From: Hymenobacter sp. UV11
GTDB lineage: Bacteria > Bacteroidota > Bacteroidia > Cytophagales > Hymenobacteraceae
Length of the DNA: 64,000 nt
Assembly (NCBI RefSeq): GCF_004684095.1
Contig: NZ_SRII01000014.1
Span: 37,265-101,264, forward strand
Direction: 5' to 3'
A program made the position numbers and the translations under genes. Under the pieces are notes generated by a model, which was not told where the DNA came from, ran no database searches, and worked only from the letters and a program-made list of their open reading frames with translations. Positions 18,872 to 27,122 of the stretch are shown here, one piece after another (positions within the stretch are counted from its first letter, which is position 1; each line of letters starts with the position of its first letter).

Positions 18872-18975
18872 CCTGAAAGTGGGGCGGCTTCACAAACCTG
18901 CTGAGGAAAAGTCACGGGGTAGGAAGGCTATAAACCAGAGGGTTTGCTAATTGCGCTACTACCTACTTAGCTCGG

Positions 18976-19719
18976 CTAGCTAGCCCGTTGGTAACGAAAA
19001 AATTGTTCGACGCCCGCTACGGCGTGGGCGAAGGTGGGCGGGCCGGCCAGCATCGTCAGTTGCCGCACGGTGGGTGGCGGCCCCAACTGGTGAGCGGCCA
19101 CGTACTGCTGCGTACGGTAGGCCGCGAAAGTACCCGTGAGCAGTGCCTGCGTAACAGGGGCGGGCACTACGGTCAGGCCGCCGTCCTGCACGTTGGCCGC
19201 AAAGGAGTAGCTGGCTACGCCCAGGCGCAGGGCCTCGCGCATGGCAGTCAGCCCGACCTGCTCCAGCAGGGATTCCAGGCTGGTGGCGGCTATTGCCCGG
19301 CTGCCTAGCCCCAGCAGTAGCAGCCGGGTAGCTGGCATAGTGCCGGCGGGCGGTGTCAGCAGTAGCGTTTCGACGGGTAGGCCCCGGAAATGCCCGGCCC
19401 GGCGCAGGGCCGTGAGCTGGCCGCCCAGCGCCTGGTCGACGTGAACCAGCCCATTGCGGGCGGCCGGCAGGGCGGGGGGCGACTGGTAGATGTCTTGCGG
19501 ATTACTGCTATCAAACAGGCAGATGACTTGCAAAGGGGTAGGCTGGCTAGCCGGCCCCTGCGCTTTCACCAGCACGGCCAAGCCGTCGGCTTGGCCGGCT
19601 AGCTGCTCGGTGCCCACCGCGGGTAAGGGCGCAGTGGGCACGCTGGCCGGGCGGGGTACTGGGGTTGCCAGCCAGCCAACCAGCCGGTGCCACCAGGATA
19701 ACCGTACTGAGAGTTGCAT
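18976..19719 (-). CDS. Peptidase M17 N-terminal-domain-like protein
   Basis: The 247-residue protein resembles the N-terminal macro-like domain of M17 leucyl aminopeptidases, with strands around ADGLAVLV, GLPVETLLL and TRLLLLGLGS. It lacks the C-terminal catalytic metallopeptidase domain altogether. Peptidase activity is therefore not expected; such stand-alone domains are annotated in Bacteroidota but have no settled role. A hydrophobic, Pro-rich N-terminus (1-30) could be a weak signal or membrane segment. It lies between the decayed outer-membrane gene (32 bp upstream) and the monooxygenase. Confidence 0.6.
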   Translation of the reverse strand: MQLSVRLSWWHRLVGWLATPVPRPASVPTAPLPAVGTEQLAGQADGLAVLVKAQGPASQPTPLQVICLFDSSNPQDIYQSPPALPAARNGLVHVDQALGGQLTALRRAGHFRGLPVETLLLTPPAGTMPATRLLLLGLGSRAIAATSLESLLEQVGLTAMREALRLGVASYSFAANVQDGGLTVVPAPVTQALLTGTFAAYRTQQYVAAHQLGPPPTVRQLTMLAGPPTFAHAVAGVEQFFRYQRAS

Positions 19720-19751
19720 AGAAAAAATATAAACTATTGTTAATCAATAAA

Positions 19752-20225
19752 TTAGAATAAGAAGCCAAGCCGCACCAGCGGCAGTGCCTCTTCGGGCGAG
19801 AGCCCGCTGGTGCGACCAGCACCACCTGCGGCGTGGGGGCCAGCCACAGGCCAGGGCCACAGCCCTGGTGCCAGGTGCGCGAGCTTTCGCCCGGCAGCCA
19901 CACGCGGCCCACGTCGTGAAAAGCCAGCACGCCCACGGTGGCGGGCGCCAGGTAGCTGCGGAAACGAGCCACTTGCAGGCGCACTTCGGCATTCTGATAC
20001 GCACTGTGCTGGCCCGCGAAGCGCGCGCGCCCGTAGCCGCGCAGGTTGCTGTGCCCCCCAGGGTGGCGGCCTAGAAAAACTCATAGGGCCCCGTGCTCAC
20101 CGGCTCGGGCACGGCGCGGCTACTGCCTATCACGAATACGGCGCCCGCCGCCAGAGCCTGGGCGGGGCTGCCAGCCGCGCCCCTAGCCCTAGCAGCCCCG
20201 CAAGAAGCAGGTAGCGCACGTTCAT
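19752..20225 (-). pseudogene. Decayed BamA-like outer-membrane protein gene with a large internal deletion
   Basis: The remnant joins a start and signal-peptide region (ATG at 20225, MNVRYLLLAGLLGLG, then a segment like AVFVIGSSRAVPEP) directly to a C-terminal barrel end (NLRGYGRARFAGQHSAYQ, VARFRSYLAPATVGVLAF, FHDVGRVWLPGES). Both parts match the intact 1,180-residue protein at 56651-60193, so about 1,000 codons are missing. There are further lesions: a TAG where the intact gene has CAG just before the AATLGG segment, a frameshift in the N-terminal part, and another near 19800 before the final SPEEALPLVRLGFLF. It is a clear pseudogene of a second paralogue. Confidence 0.85.
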
Positions 20226-20412
20226 AGGCTAGCAAAAAGTGATTGCTCAGTCCTGCGAACTTACCTCGCAGAGGTGGTAGAGGCTACTTTCGCCTTTCAG
20301 CAGGGCCAGAAACTCGCGGCCCGCCCGGCCGCCCCGCGCACGCCCTACGACCCCAGCCAGCGTGGGGCGGCAGCTGGCCGGGCGGCACGTAGAGGCGGGG
20401 CGGGCATCGCCC
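20226..20412. other. Short region without a supported gene
   Basis: Between the decayed barrel gene and wrbA, a minus-strand frame ends in GREFLALLKGESSLYHL and a stop near 20247. This may be the tail of a lost gene, but I cannot assign it to a family. Confidence 0.3.
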
Positions 20413-21033
20413 CTACCCTGCCGCCAGCTTACGGGCGATTTCGGCCGTGTGGCGGCCCTGAAAGTAAGCGCCCTCCAGCTCATTGGCACTGGGTTGGCGC
20501 TCGCCCTGGCCACCGGCCACGGTACTGGCGCCATAGGGCGTGCCGCCGGTTACTTCCTCGTGGCCCATCTGGCCCTGCCAGGCGTAGGGCAGGCCCACGA
20601 TAACGAAGCCGTGGTGCAGCAGCTCGGTGTGGAAGGCGCGAATGGTTTCTTCCTGGCCGCCGTGCTGGGTGGCGGTGCTCACGAACGCGCCGCCCACCTT
20701 ACCCACGAGCGCGCCCTTGGCCCACAAGCCGCCGGTGCTGTCCATAAAGGCCTGCATCTGGCCGCAGAGGTTGCCGTAGCGGGTGGGCGTACCGAAGATA
20801 ATGGAATCGTAGTCAACCAGTTCCTGCGGGGTAGCCACGGGCAGGTGGGCGAAGGCCTGCTGCGCCCCGGTGGCCCCAATCTGGTCAAGAATGGCCGGGG
20901 GCAGGGTTTCGGGCACGCGCTTTACGACTACGTCGTTGCCCGCTACCTGGCGCGCACCGTCGGCCACGGCTTCGGCCAGCTTCCAGACGTGGCCGTAGGT
21001 CGAATAAAAGAGAATGAGCGTTTTCAAGGTCAA
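20413..21033 (-). CDS. wrbA: NAD(P)H:quinone oxidoreductase, WrbA type
   Basis: The 206-residue flavodoxin-fold protein has the WrbA hallmarks: an N-terminal phosphate-binding loop YSTYGHVWKLAEA, the signature FGTPTRYGNLCGQMQAFMD, and TATQHGGQEET. Length fits the family. It reduces quinones by two electrons using FMN and NAD(P)H, which avoids semiquinone cycling. The start appears to be TTG at 21033; no in-frame ATG lies near. A promoter with a TAGTTTTG -7 element and two TACCGC half-sites lies at 21079-21134, shared in layout with two other genes here. Neighbouring dioxygenase, MaoC and esterase genes support a quinone-detoxification role. Confidence 0.95.
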   Translation of the reverse strand: MTLKTLILFYSTYGHVWKLAEAVADGARQVAGNDVVVKRVPETLPPAILDQIGATGAQQAFAHLPVATPQELVDYDSIIFGTPTRYGNLCGQMQAFMDSTGGLWAKGALVGKVGGAFVSTATQHGGQEETIRAFHTELLHHGFVIVGLPYAWQGQMGHEEVTGGTPYGASTVAGGQGERQPSANELEGAYFQGRHTAEIARKLAAG

Positions 21034-21078
21034 AAAAGGGGGTTAGGGACTGCTGGCTCCCTGCGAGCCGCACGGTGG

Positions 21079-21134
21079 CAAAACTACCCCTCGCCCCCAC
21101 CGCCGCGGCGGTACAAACCAGCGAATCTGCGGTA
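21079..21134 (-). promoter_or_regulatory. wrbA promoter with TACCGC direct repeat
   Basis: Read on the minus strand: TACCGC (21134-21129), 15 bp, TACCGC (21113-21108), 21 bp, then the -7 element TAGTTTTG (21086-21079). The start codon is 46 bp further on. The half-sites are exactly 21 bp apart, the spacing AraC-family activators use. The same layout occurs at 38359-38414 and 40924-40979. Confidence 0.75.
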
Positions 21135-21216
21135 TAAAGCCACGCTGGGGCTGGTTTTGCGCGGCGGCCCACCGTACTTCGCCAGCTGCTCCTTTCCTCC
21201 ACCAAGCCCTCTTGCG

Positions 21217-21489
21217 ATGAGTACCCTTTGCCAGCACCTGACCACGCTCGACACGCAGCACCTGCGGCGCGATACCCAGCACATTTGCCCCGAGTGCGTG
21301 GCGCTGGGCAGCACCTGGGTGCACCTACGCATCTGCCAGGCCTGCGGGCACGTGGGCTGCTGCGACGACTCACCCAACAAGCACGCTACCAAGCATTTTC
21401 ACGCCACGCAGCACCCCGTCATCACCTCGGCCGAGCCCGGCGAGCGCTGGGCTTGGTGCTACGTGGATGAGGACTTGCGCGAGTACTAG
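21217..21489 (+). CDS. UBP-type zinc-finger protein
   Basis: The 90-residue protein is a stand-alone ZnF-UBP domain. Its metal ligands are visible: CPEC, then CQACGHVGCCD, and the His-rich HATKHFHATQHP. The closing WAWCYVDE is the conserved end of the fold, which in eukaryotes binds the ubiquitin C-terminal Gly-Gly. Bacterial copies of about 85-95 residues are widespread; their ligand is not established. The ATG at 21217 is the only sensible start; the longer open frame upstream runs antiparallel to wrbA. It is transcribed divergently from wrbA and shares its promoter region. Confidence 0.88.
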   Translation: MSTLCQHLTTLDTQHLRRDTQHICPECVALGSTWVHLRICQACGHVGCCDDSPNKHATKHFHATQHPVITSAEPGERWAWCYVDEDLREY

Positions 21490-21520
21490 CGCCGCGCCTT
21501 AAGTGGCCGGCTTGGCTTAA

Positions 21521-21612
21521 AAAGCAAAGCGCGTCACGTGGAGCCAATCGAAGTAGCTCCACCGTATCGTTCGGCAGCGCTGCTTCAACCGGCTCTGCGT
21601 GACGCGCTTGCA
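21521..21612. repeat. Multi-stem inverted-repeat element between convergent genes
   Basis: An outer perfect 12-bp stem (21527-21538 with 21598-21609) encloses a second stem GTGGAGC/GCTCCAC (21538-21544 with 21556-21562) and a self-complementary GCAGCGCTGC. It lies between the ends of the zinc-finger and dioxygenase genes. It could terminate both transcripts or be a REP-like repeat. Confidence 0.6.
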
Positions 21613-21646
21613 GAATTTTTCGCGCTGCCTGGCTGCCACCCTGGCC

Positions 21647-22585
21647 TTACCCAATCTTGGGCAGGCGCTGCTCCAGCTGCGGGCGCAGGTGCTTGTGCTG
21701 GGTGGGCAGCATCAGGTGGGTGCCCAGTTCGGCCAGGGGCTCGTCCACGGCGAAGCCGGGGTTTTCCGTGGCCAGCTCGAACAGCACCCCGCCCGGCTCG
21801 CGAAAGTATACCGAGTGGAAGTAGTCGCGGTCAATCTGGGGGGTAGGCTGCATGCCCTTGGCAATGAGCTTCCGGCGGAAGTACAACTCAGCCTCGTCGT
21901 CTTTCACCCGAAAAGCAATGTGGTGCACCGAACCGCCGGCCGTGATGGCGCGGGCCTCGCCGGGGGCCGCTACCAGGTCGATGTACTGCGCCCCGCCCGG
22001 CACCGTGTCCGTTACGTAGCGGCTGCGGTTGACGTGGGTTTCCAGTAAGGTATAGCCGAATACGTCGGTCAGGATTTCGGCGGTGGCTTGGGGGTCGGCC
22101 AGCGTGAGCGTGACGGTGTGGAAGCCTCGCGTGGCTACGGTGGCCCCTACTTCGGAGGTCGTCCAGGGCGTGCGCGGGTCGGGCATTTTCGACGCAATCA
22201 ACTCAAATTTCAGGCCATCGGGGTCCAGAAACGTGAGGTACTGCTCGCCAAACTTCTCACTGGGCTTGTTGTAGGTTACGCCGTTAGCCTCGAAGCGCTG
22301 CATCCAGAAATCGAAGCTGCCGGCCGGCACCGAGTAGCCGATTTCGGTGGCCTGGCCGGTGCCGCGCCGCCCGGCCGTGATGTGCTCCCAGGGAAAGAAC
22401 GTGAGAATGGTACCAGCCGAGCCGGTTTCGTCGCCGAAGTAGAAATGGTAGGTGCCGGGGTCGTCGAAGTTAACGGTTTTCTTCACGAAGCGCAACCCCA
22501 GGACCCTCGTGTAGAAGTCGTAGTTGCGCGGGGCATTGCCCGCAATGGCCGTGACGTGGTGCAGGCCCAGAATGCGAGGTTCCAT
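21647..22585 (-). CDS. Ring-cleaving dioxygenase, VOC superfamily (MhqO/MhqA-like)
   Basis: The 312-residue protein contains two vicinal-oxygen-chelate modules. Metal ligands are visible: His in LGLHHVTAIAG near the N-terminus, His in GFHTVTLTLAD at the start of the second module, and Glu in PGGVLFELATENPGF. This is the layout of the hydroquinone-type extradiol dioxygenases MhqA, MhqE and MhqO of Firmicutes. The ATG at 22585 is preferred over a TTG four codons upstream. It is the third gene of a minus-strand set with a MaoC protein (39 bp upstream) and a carboxylesterase. The ring-cleaving activity is by family; the actual substrate is not shown. Confidence 0.88.
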   Translation of the reverse strand: MEPRILGLHHVTAIAGNAPRNYDFYTRVLGLRFVKKTVNFDDPGTYHFYFGDETGSAGTILTFFPWEHITAGRRGTGQATEIGYSVPAGSFDFWMQRFEANGVTYNKPSEKFGEQYLTFLDPDGLKFELIASKMPDPRTPWTTSEVGATVATRGFHTVTLTLADPQATAEILTDVFGYTLLETHVNRSRYVTDTVPGGAQYIDLVAAPGEARAITAGGSVHHIAFRVKDDEAELYFRRKLIAKGMQPTPQIDRDYFHSVYFREPGGVLFELATENPGFAVDEPLAELGTHLMLPTQHKHLRPQLEQRLPKIG

Positions 22586-22624
22586 GTGGGTAATCAAGTA
22601 AAGAGGTGAAAGGAAATAAGCGGC

Positions 22625-23125
22625 CTAAGCGGCCGGCGTAGTGCGCAGCAAATACGTGTGCTGGCCGCTGAGCACCAGCTCACCGCGCTGGTTGTGAACG
22701 GTGGCCGCCGTGACCACGGTGCCGGTAGCGCCCCGCGGAATAAGGTCGGTGATTTGCAGGGCCGGGTAGAGGGTATCACCGGCGTGGACTTCGCCCAGAA
22801 ATCGGCACGACACCTCCGTGAAGGCAATAAACACTTCGCCAATGACGTGCGGAAACAACGTGGCCCCCGGCGCGGTAAAGGCCAGCACCTGCAAGCCGTG
22901 CACCACCGGGGCGCTGTGGCCGTGGCGCCGGGCCCACTCGGCATCGTAGTGCACGGGGTGGTTATCGCACGACACGGTTTGGAAGGCGGCCGAGTGCGCG
23001 TCGGTGAGCGTGCGGCTGGGCGCGCGAAACACCTCGCCGATTTCAAGCTGCTCGAAGGTGCGCGCGGGCACCAGCAGGAAATTCAGCGGGTCGAACGGAA
23101 CGGGAGCGGGGGCAGTATCGGCCAT
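22625..23125 (-). CDS. MaoC family hot-dog dehydratase
   Basis: The 166-residue protein has a hot-dog fold with a hydratase-2-like motif, DNHPVHYDAEWA, and VVHGLQVLAF. Length fits single-domain MaoC proteins, which add water to or remove it from acyl-CoA-type substrates. FLGEVHAGDTLYP is the conserved later strand. It lies 14 bp downstream of the esterase gene and 39 bp upstream of the dioxygenase gene, so the three are very likely one transcript. Its role in quinone or aromatic breakdown is inferred from this context. Confidence 0.88.
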   Translation of the reverse strand: MADTAPAPVPFDPLNFLLVPARTFEQLEIGEVFRAPSRTLTDAHSAAFQTVSCDNHPVHYDAEWARRHGHSAPVVHGLQVLAFTAPGATLFPHVIGEVFIAFTEVSCRFLGEVHAGDTLYPALQITDLIPRGATGTVVTAATVHNQRGELVLSGQHTYLLRTTPAA

Positions 23126-23139
23126 GAGAGGAAAAGAAT

Positions 23140-23772
23140 TTAGTGGCTTGGTACCGGTTTAAAAATCAACTCACTAGCCAGCGACAACTGCGGCTGCGTG
23201 ACGGTGTGGCCCATGCCGGGGGTAATCTGCTCCGTGACGGCGGCCCCTAGGGTGGTGATCAGGGCGGCGGAGGCGCGCACCCGCGCGGCGGGCACGTGGG
23301 GGTCGGGGTCGGCACTGGCCAGCAGGCAGGGCGTGCCGCCGAAGTCGCCGGCGTAGCGTTCCGGGTACACCTGGTCGCCGATGAGGCCGCCCGTGAAGGC
23401 CGCTACCCCGCCGTAGCGGGTGGCGTGGCGGGCGGCGTACTCCAGCGTGAGGCAGGCTCCCTGCGAAAAGCCGAGCAGGTAGGTGCGCGCGGGGTCAATG
23501 CCGTGGCTGGCGGCTAGGGCCACGGCCCGGCCCACGGCGGCCAGCGCCGCCGTCAGGTACGGCTCATTATGGGCGGGCGGGGCCAGAAACGACTGCGGGT
23601 ACCAGCTGTGGCCGGTGGCCTGCGGGGCCAGCAGGGCGTAGTCGGCCACCGGCAGGTAGCGGGCCAGCGCAAGAATATCGACCGCTGAGCTGCCGCGGCC
23701 GTGCAGCAGAATCAGGGCGTGGGAGGCCGTGGCCAGCGGCTGGCCGGCCAGGGTGAGGGGGGAATCGTGCAT
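23140..23772 (-). CDS. Phospholipase/carboxylesterase family hydrolase (MhqD-like)
   Basis: The 210-residue alpha/beta hydrolase has the oxyanion segment ILLHGRGSS, the nucleophile elbow LLGFSQGA, an acid in SADPDPHVP and the catalytic His in GMGHTV. The family includes MhqD, which is co-induced with ring-cleaving dioxygenases on quinone stress in Bacillus. The ATG at 23772 was chosen because the conserved domain starts here; the longer upstream frame crosses the promoter region. It heads the minus-strand set with the MaoC and dioxygenase genes. A copy of a 20-bp box lies upstream at 23837-23856 and a possible -7 element CACCTTTG at 23814-23807. Confidence 0.88.
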   Translation of the reverse strand: MHDSPLTLAGQPLATASHALILLHGRGSSAVDILALARYLPVADYALLAPQATGHSWYPQSFLAPPAHNEPYLTAALAAVGRAVALAASHGIDPARTYLLGFSQGACLTLEYAARHATRYGGVAAFTGGLIGDQVYPERYAGDFGGTPCLLASADPDPHVPAARVRASAALITTLGAAVTEQITPGMGHTVTQPQLSLASELIFKPVPSH

Positions 23773-23806
23773 AAGCGAAGTTGGCCGCGAAGCCGGTAGG
23801 AAGGGG

Positions 23807-23959
23807 CAAAGGTGCGTGCGCGCGGGAGGTAGCGGCAAGGTGCAAACCACGGCTTCAGCAGTACAAATACTGGCTGCGGGGCGGCCGGGCGGCCCATGAT
23901 TTATACCCCCGAAGCCGTGGTTTGCACCTTGTTGCCGGTAGGGGCTGGCCAGACCTTTG
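23807..23959. promoter_or_regulatory. Divergent promoter with inverted copies of a 20-bp box
   Basis: GAAGCCGTGGTTTGCACCTT occurs on the minus strand at 23856-23837 and on the plus strand at 23911-23930, a perfect match. Each copy starts 41-42 bp before a -7-like element: CACCTTTG (23814-23807, minus) and GACCTTTG (23952-23959, plus). This symmetry suggests that one activator drives both the esterase operon and the isochorismatase operon. Confidence 0.75.
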
Positions 23960-24018
23960 AAAGAGCGTTTTGCAGGTGCAGCGCAGGTGCATTCACTCCT
24001 TTCATTTAAGTAGTTACC

Positions 24019-24672
24019 ATGGACATTCATCCTTCTTCCCAGCTCCTCGACCCCCAAAACCACGCCCTATTGCTCATCGATTTTGAGGGGCAGATGGCCT
24101 TCGCTACTAGTAGCATTGGCATGAGCGAGCTGCGCACCAACGCGGCCATTCTCGCGGGGGGCTCGCGCATTTTCAACGTGCCCACCATCGTGACGACGGT
24201 GCTGGAGCACGCCTTTAGCGGCCCTACGTTTCCGGAAATCACGGAGGTGTACCCGCCGGCCACCACGCCCTACCTCGACCGCACAACCATGAACACCTGG
24301 GAAGACGCGGCCTGCAACCAAGCCATCAAGGCCACTGGCAAGCAGAAGCTGGTGATGGCCGGCCTCTGGACGGGCGTGTGCATTGTGGGGCCGGCCTTGT
24401 CGGCGCTGGCCGAAAACTTCGAGGTCTACGTGATTGCCGATGCCTGCGGCGACGTGACGCCCGAAGCCCACGAGCGGGCCATGCAACGGATGGTGCAGGC
24501 CGGCGTGCGCCCGATGACGGCCGTGCAGTACGTGCTGGAGCTGCAGCGCGACTGGGCCCGCCAGGAAACCTACCCGGCCGTGACGGACCTGATGAAGAAG
24601 TACGGCGGCGGCTACGGCCTGGGCATTCAGTACGCCCACAACATGCTGAAGCAGCACGAAGTAGCGGCCTAA
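24019..24672 (+). CDS. Isochorismatase-family hydrolase (YcaC-like)
   Basis: The 217-residue protein has the catalytic Asp21 in LLIDFEGQ and Cys121 in GLWTGVCIVGP of the cysteine-hydrolase superfamily. Where YcaC has its catalytic Lys, this protein appears to read Arg88 (YLDRTTMNTW), which may change its chemistry. Relatives hydrolyse small amides or nicotinamide-like compounds; the substrate here is unknown. It is the first gene of a long plus-strand run and is controlled from the divergent region shared with the esterase operon. The amidohydrolase gene follows after 63 bp. Confidence 0.88.
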   Translation: MDIHPSSQLLDPQNHALLLIDFEGQMAFATSSIGMSELRTNAAILAGGSRIFNVPTIVTTVLEHAFSGPTFPEITEVYPPATTPYLDRTTMNTWEDAACNQAIKATGKQKLVMAGLWTGVCIVGPALSALAENFEVYVIADACGDVTPEAHERAMQRMVQAGVRPMTAVQYVLELQRDWARQETYPAVTDLMKKYGGGYGLGIQYAHNMLKQHEVAA

Positions 24673-24735
24673 AACGGCTTGGCAATGCTCGCTGGGCGTG
24701 CTCCGGCACTTCTCCCCTACCCCCCTTTTTTTGCT

Positions 24736-26646
24736 ATGCCTGCTTCCCTGATTCTGTATAATGGCCGCATTCACACCGTGGACCCGGCCAACCCCGCCGC
24801 CACGGCCGTAGCCATCGAAGCCGGCCGGTTTGTGGCCGTGGGCGACGACGCTGCGGTAATGCCGCTCGGTGGCGAGGCCACGGTGCGCATCGACCTGCAA
24901 GGCAAGCGGGCCATTCCGGGACTTAACGACTCGCACATTCACCTGATTCGGGGCGGGCTCAACTACAACCTGGAGCTGCGCTGGGACGGCGTGCCCTCGC
25001 TGGCCGATGCCCTGCGCCTGCTGGCCGCGCAGGTGGCCCGTACCCCCACCCCGCAGTGGGTGCGCGTGGTGGGCGGCTGGACGGAAATGCAGTTTGCCGA
25101 GCGCCGCATGCCCACGCTCGACGAGCTGAACGCCATCGCGCCCGACACGCCAGTGTTCATTATGCACCTCTACGACCGGGCCCTGCTGAACCGGGCCGCG
25201 CTGCGAGCCGTGGGCTACACCCGCGCCACGCCCGCGCCCCCCGGCGGGCAGGTTCAGAAGGACAGCCGCGGCGAGCCCACCGGCCTGCTGCTGGCTACGC
25301 CCAACGCCATGATTCTGTATTCGACCCTGGCCAAAGGCCCCAAGCTCGGCCACGAGCACCAGGTAAACTCGACCCGCCACTTTATGCGCGAGCTGAACCG
25401 CTTCGGCCTCACGAGCGTAATTGACGCGGGCGGCGGCTTCCAGAACTATCCCGATGACTACCAGGTGATTCAGGAGCTGCACGACGCCGGGCAGCTCACC
25501 CTGCGCATCGCCTACAACCTGTTTACGCAGCGGCCCAAGCAGGAGTACGAGGACTTCGAGGCCTGGACCAACTCGGTGCGGCTGCGTCAGGGCGACGACA
25601 TGTACCGCCACAACGGGGCCGGCGAGATGCTGGTGTTTTCGGCCGCCGACTTCGAGGACTTTCTCCAGCCCCGCCCCGACCTGCCCGCTACGATGGAGAC
25701 CGAGCTGGCGCGGGTGGTGCGCCTGCTGGTCGAAAACCGCTGGCCTTTTCGGCTGCACGCCACGTATAACGAGAGTATTACGCGCTTTCTGAACGTGTTT
25801 GAGCAGGTTAACCGCGAGGTGCCCTTCGACGGGCTACCCTGGATATTTGACCACGCCGAAACCATCGACGAACGCAACATTGACCGGGTGCGGGCCCTGG
25901 GCGGCGGCATCGCGGTGCAGGACCGCATGGCTTTTCAGGGCGAGTATTTCACGGAGCGCTACGGGGCCGCGGCCGCGCAGCACACGCCGCCCATCCAGCG
26001 GATGCTGGCCGCTGGCCTGCCCGTGGGGGCCGGTACCGACGCCACTCGCGTGAGCAGCTACAACCCCTGGCTGGCCCTGTATTGGCTGACCGCCGGCAAA
26101 ACCGTGGGCGGCCTACCCCTCTACCCGGAGGCCACCCGCCTGAGCCGCGCCACGGCGCTGGAATTGTACACGCGGGGCAGCGCCTGGTTTTCGAGCGAAC
26201 AGGACACAAAAGGCAGCATCAAGGTGGGGCAGCTGGCCGACCTGGCAGTGCTCGACCAGGACTATTTTACAGTGAATGAGGAGGTTATCAAGCAGATTGA
26301 GGCGGAGATGACCATCGTGGGCGGTACCATCGTGTACGCCAAGGGCGGCTTCGGTCCCGCGCCGCTGCCCATCCTGCCCGACTGGTCGCCCACGGTTATC
26401 CGCCCCGGCTACTACCCTGCCAACCCGACCTACCGCGTGACGGCCAACCGCCCGCCGGCCGCCGACAGTCCCGCCGCTGGGGCCGCCCGCGCCGCCCAGC
26501 GCCAAGTGCTTGCGCAGGTGCACTGCTGCGCCGGAGCCTGCGATGTGCACGGCCACGCCCACGACCAGGCCCGCCTAAGTAACGTGCCGGTCAACAACTA
26601 CACCGCCTTCTGGGGCGCGCTCGGCTGCTCCTGCTTCGCTTTTTAG
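24736..26646 (+). CDS. Metal-dependent amidohydrolase (YtcJ-like)
   Basis: The 636-residue protein belongs to the amidohydrolase 3 family. It opens with LILYNGRIHTVDP, has the metal motif DSHIHL near residue 80, later histidines in FRLHATYN and IFDHAET, and Asp in GAGTDATR. Such enzymes hydrolyse amide bonds of small cyclic or formylated substrates. The ATG at 24736 matches the family start. The last 50 residues are unusual: a Cys/His-rich tail (HCCAGACDVHGHAH and GCSCFAF) after an Ala-rich linker, which could bind metal. It lies within the isochorismatase operon, 25 bp before the DoxX gene. Confidence 0.9.
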   Translation: MPASLILYNGRIHTVDPANPAATAVAIEAGRFVAVGDDAAVMPLGGEATVRIDLQGKRAIPGLNDSHIHLIRGGLNYNLELRWDGVPSLADALRLLAAQVARTPTPQWVRVVGGWTEMQFAERRMPTLDELNAIAPDTPVFIMHLYDRALLNRAALRAVGYTRATPAPPGGQVQKDSRGEPTGLLLATPNAMILYSTLAKGPKLGHEHQVNSTRHFMRELNRFGLTSVIDAGGGFQNYPDDYQVIQELHDAGQLTLRIAYNLFTQRPKQEYEDFEAWTNSVRLRQGDDMYRHNGAGEMLVFSAADFEDFLQPRPDLPATMETELARVVRLLVENRWPFRLHATYNESITRFLNVFEQVNREVPFDGLPWIFDHAETIDERNIDRVRALGGGIAVQDRMAFQGEYFTERYGAAAAQHTPPIQRMLAAGLPVGAGTDATRVSSYNPWLALYWLTAGKTVGGLPLYPEATRLSRATALELYTRGSAWFSSEQDTKGSIKVGQLADLAVLDQDYFTVNEEVIKQIEAEMTIVGGTIVYAKGGFGPAPLPILPDWSPTVIRPGYYPANPTYRVTANRPPAADSPAAGAARAAQRQVLAQVHCCAGACDVHGHAHDQARLSNVPVNNYTAFWGALGCSCFAF

Positions 26647-26671
26647 AGAGAAACGCCCTTCCCGGCTCGTC

Positions 26672-27109
26672 ATGCTTGACTTCTTCAAAACGCTGCTTTA
26701 TTCCGACCTGGGCAGCGCCCTCAACAACTGGGCGCTGCTGGGCTTTCGGGTGCTGCTGGCCGTGGAGCTATTTCGGGTGCATGGGCTGCGCAAGTTTCAG
26801 TACCCGGCTGGCGAAGCGCCGGAGGTAGTACCCAACCCCCTGGGGCTACCGGCTGCGCTCAACCAGCTGGTAGCCACCTTCTCCGACACGGTGGTGCCCT
26901 TGCTGGTGGTGCTGGGGGTAGCCACGCGGCTGGCGGTGCTGCCCACCATCGGCGTCACGGCCATTGGCTACTTCGTGGTGCACCGGCGCGATTCGGTGGC
27001 CGTGCGCGATGTGCCCTACATCTACACCATCTGCTTTCTGCTGCTGCTGGCCCTGGGGCCGGGTACCCGCTCCGTAGACCATTACCTGTGGCAGTGGCTG
27101 GCTACTTAA
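26672..27109 (+). CDS. DoxX family membrane protein
   Basis: The 145-residue protein is hydrophobic with about four membrane helices, including LGFRVLLAVELFRVHG, VVPLLVVLGVATRLAVLP and YTICFLLLLALGP. The HGLRKFQYP segment after the first helix is typical of DoxX-like proteins, some of which act in redox or quinone metabolism. It is translated from the same run as the amidohydrolase (25 bp upstream) and the YoaK gene (13 bp downstream). The exact role is unknown. Confidence 0.82.
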   Translation: MLDFFKTLLYSDLGSALNNWALLGFRVLLAVELFRVHGLRKFQYPAGEAPEVVPNPLGLPAALNQLVATFSDTVVPLLVVLGVATRLAVLPTIGVTAIGYFVVHRRDSVAVRDVPYIYTICFLLLLALGPGTRSVDHYLWQWLAT

Positions 27110-27122
27110 TCAACCGCAGCTT

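Noticed and set aside
20362..21216. Upstream extension of the zinc-finger frame
   Set aside because: It is antisense to wrbA; only the part from 21217 shows a real domain.
24067..25758. Long minus-strand open frame of 563 codons
   Set aside because: It lies fully antisense to the isochorismatase and amidohydrolase genes, is His/Gly/Arg-rich, and matches no family; a GC-rich shadow frame.
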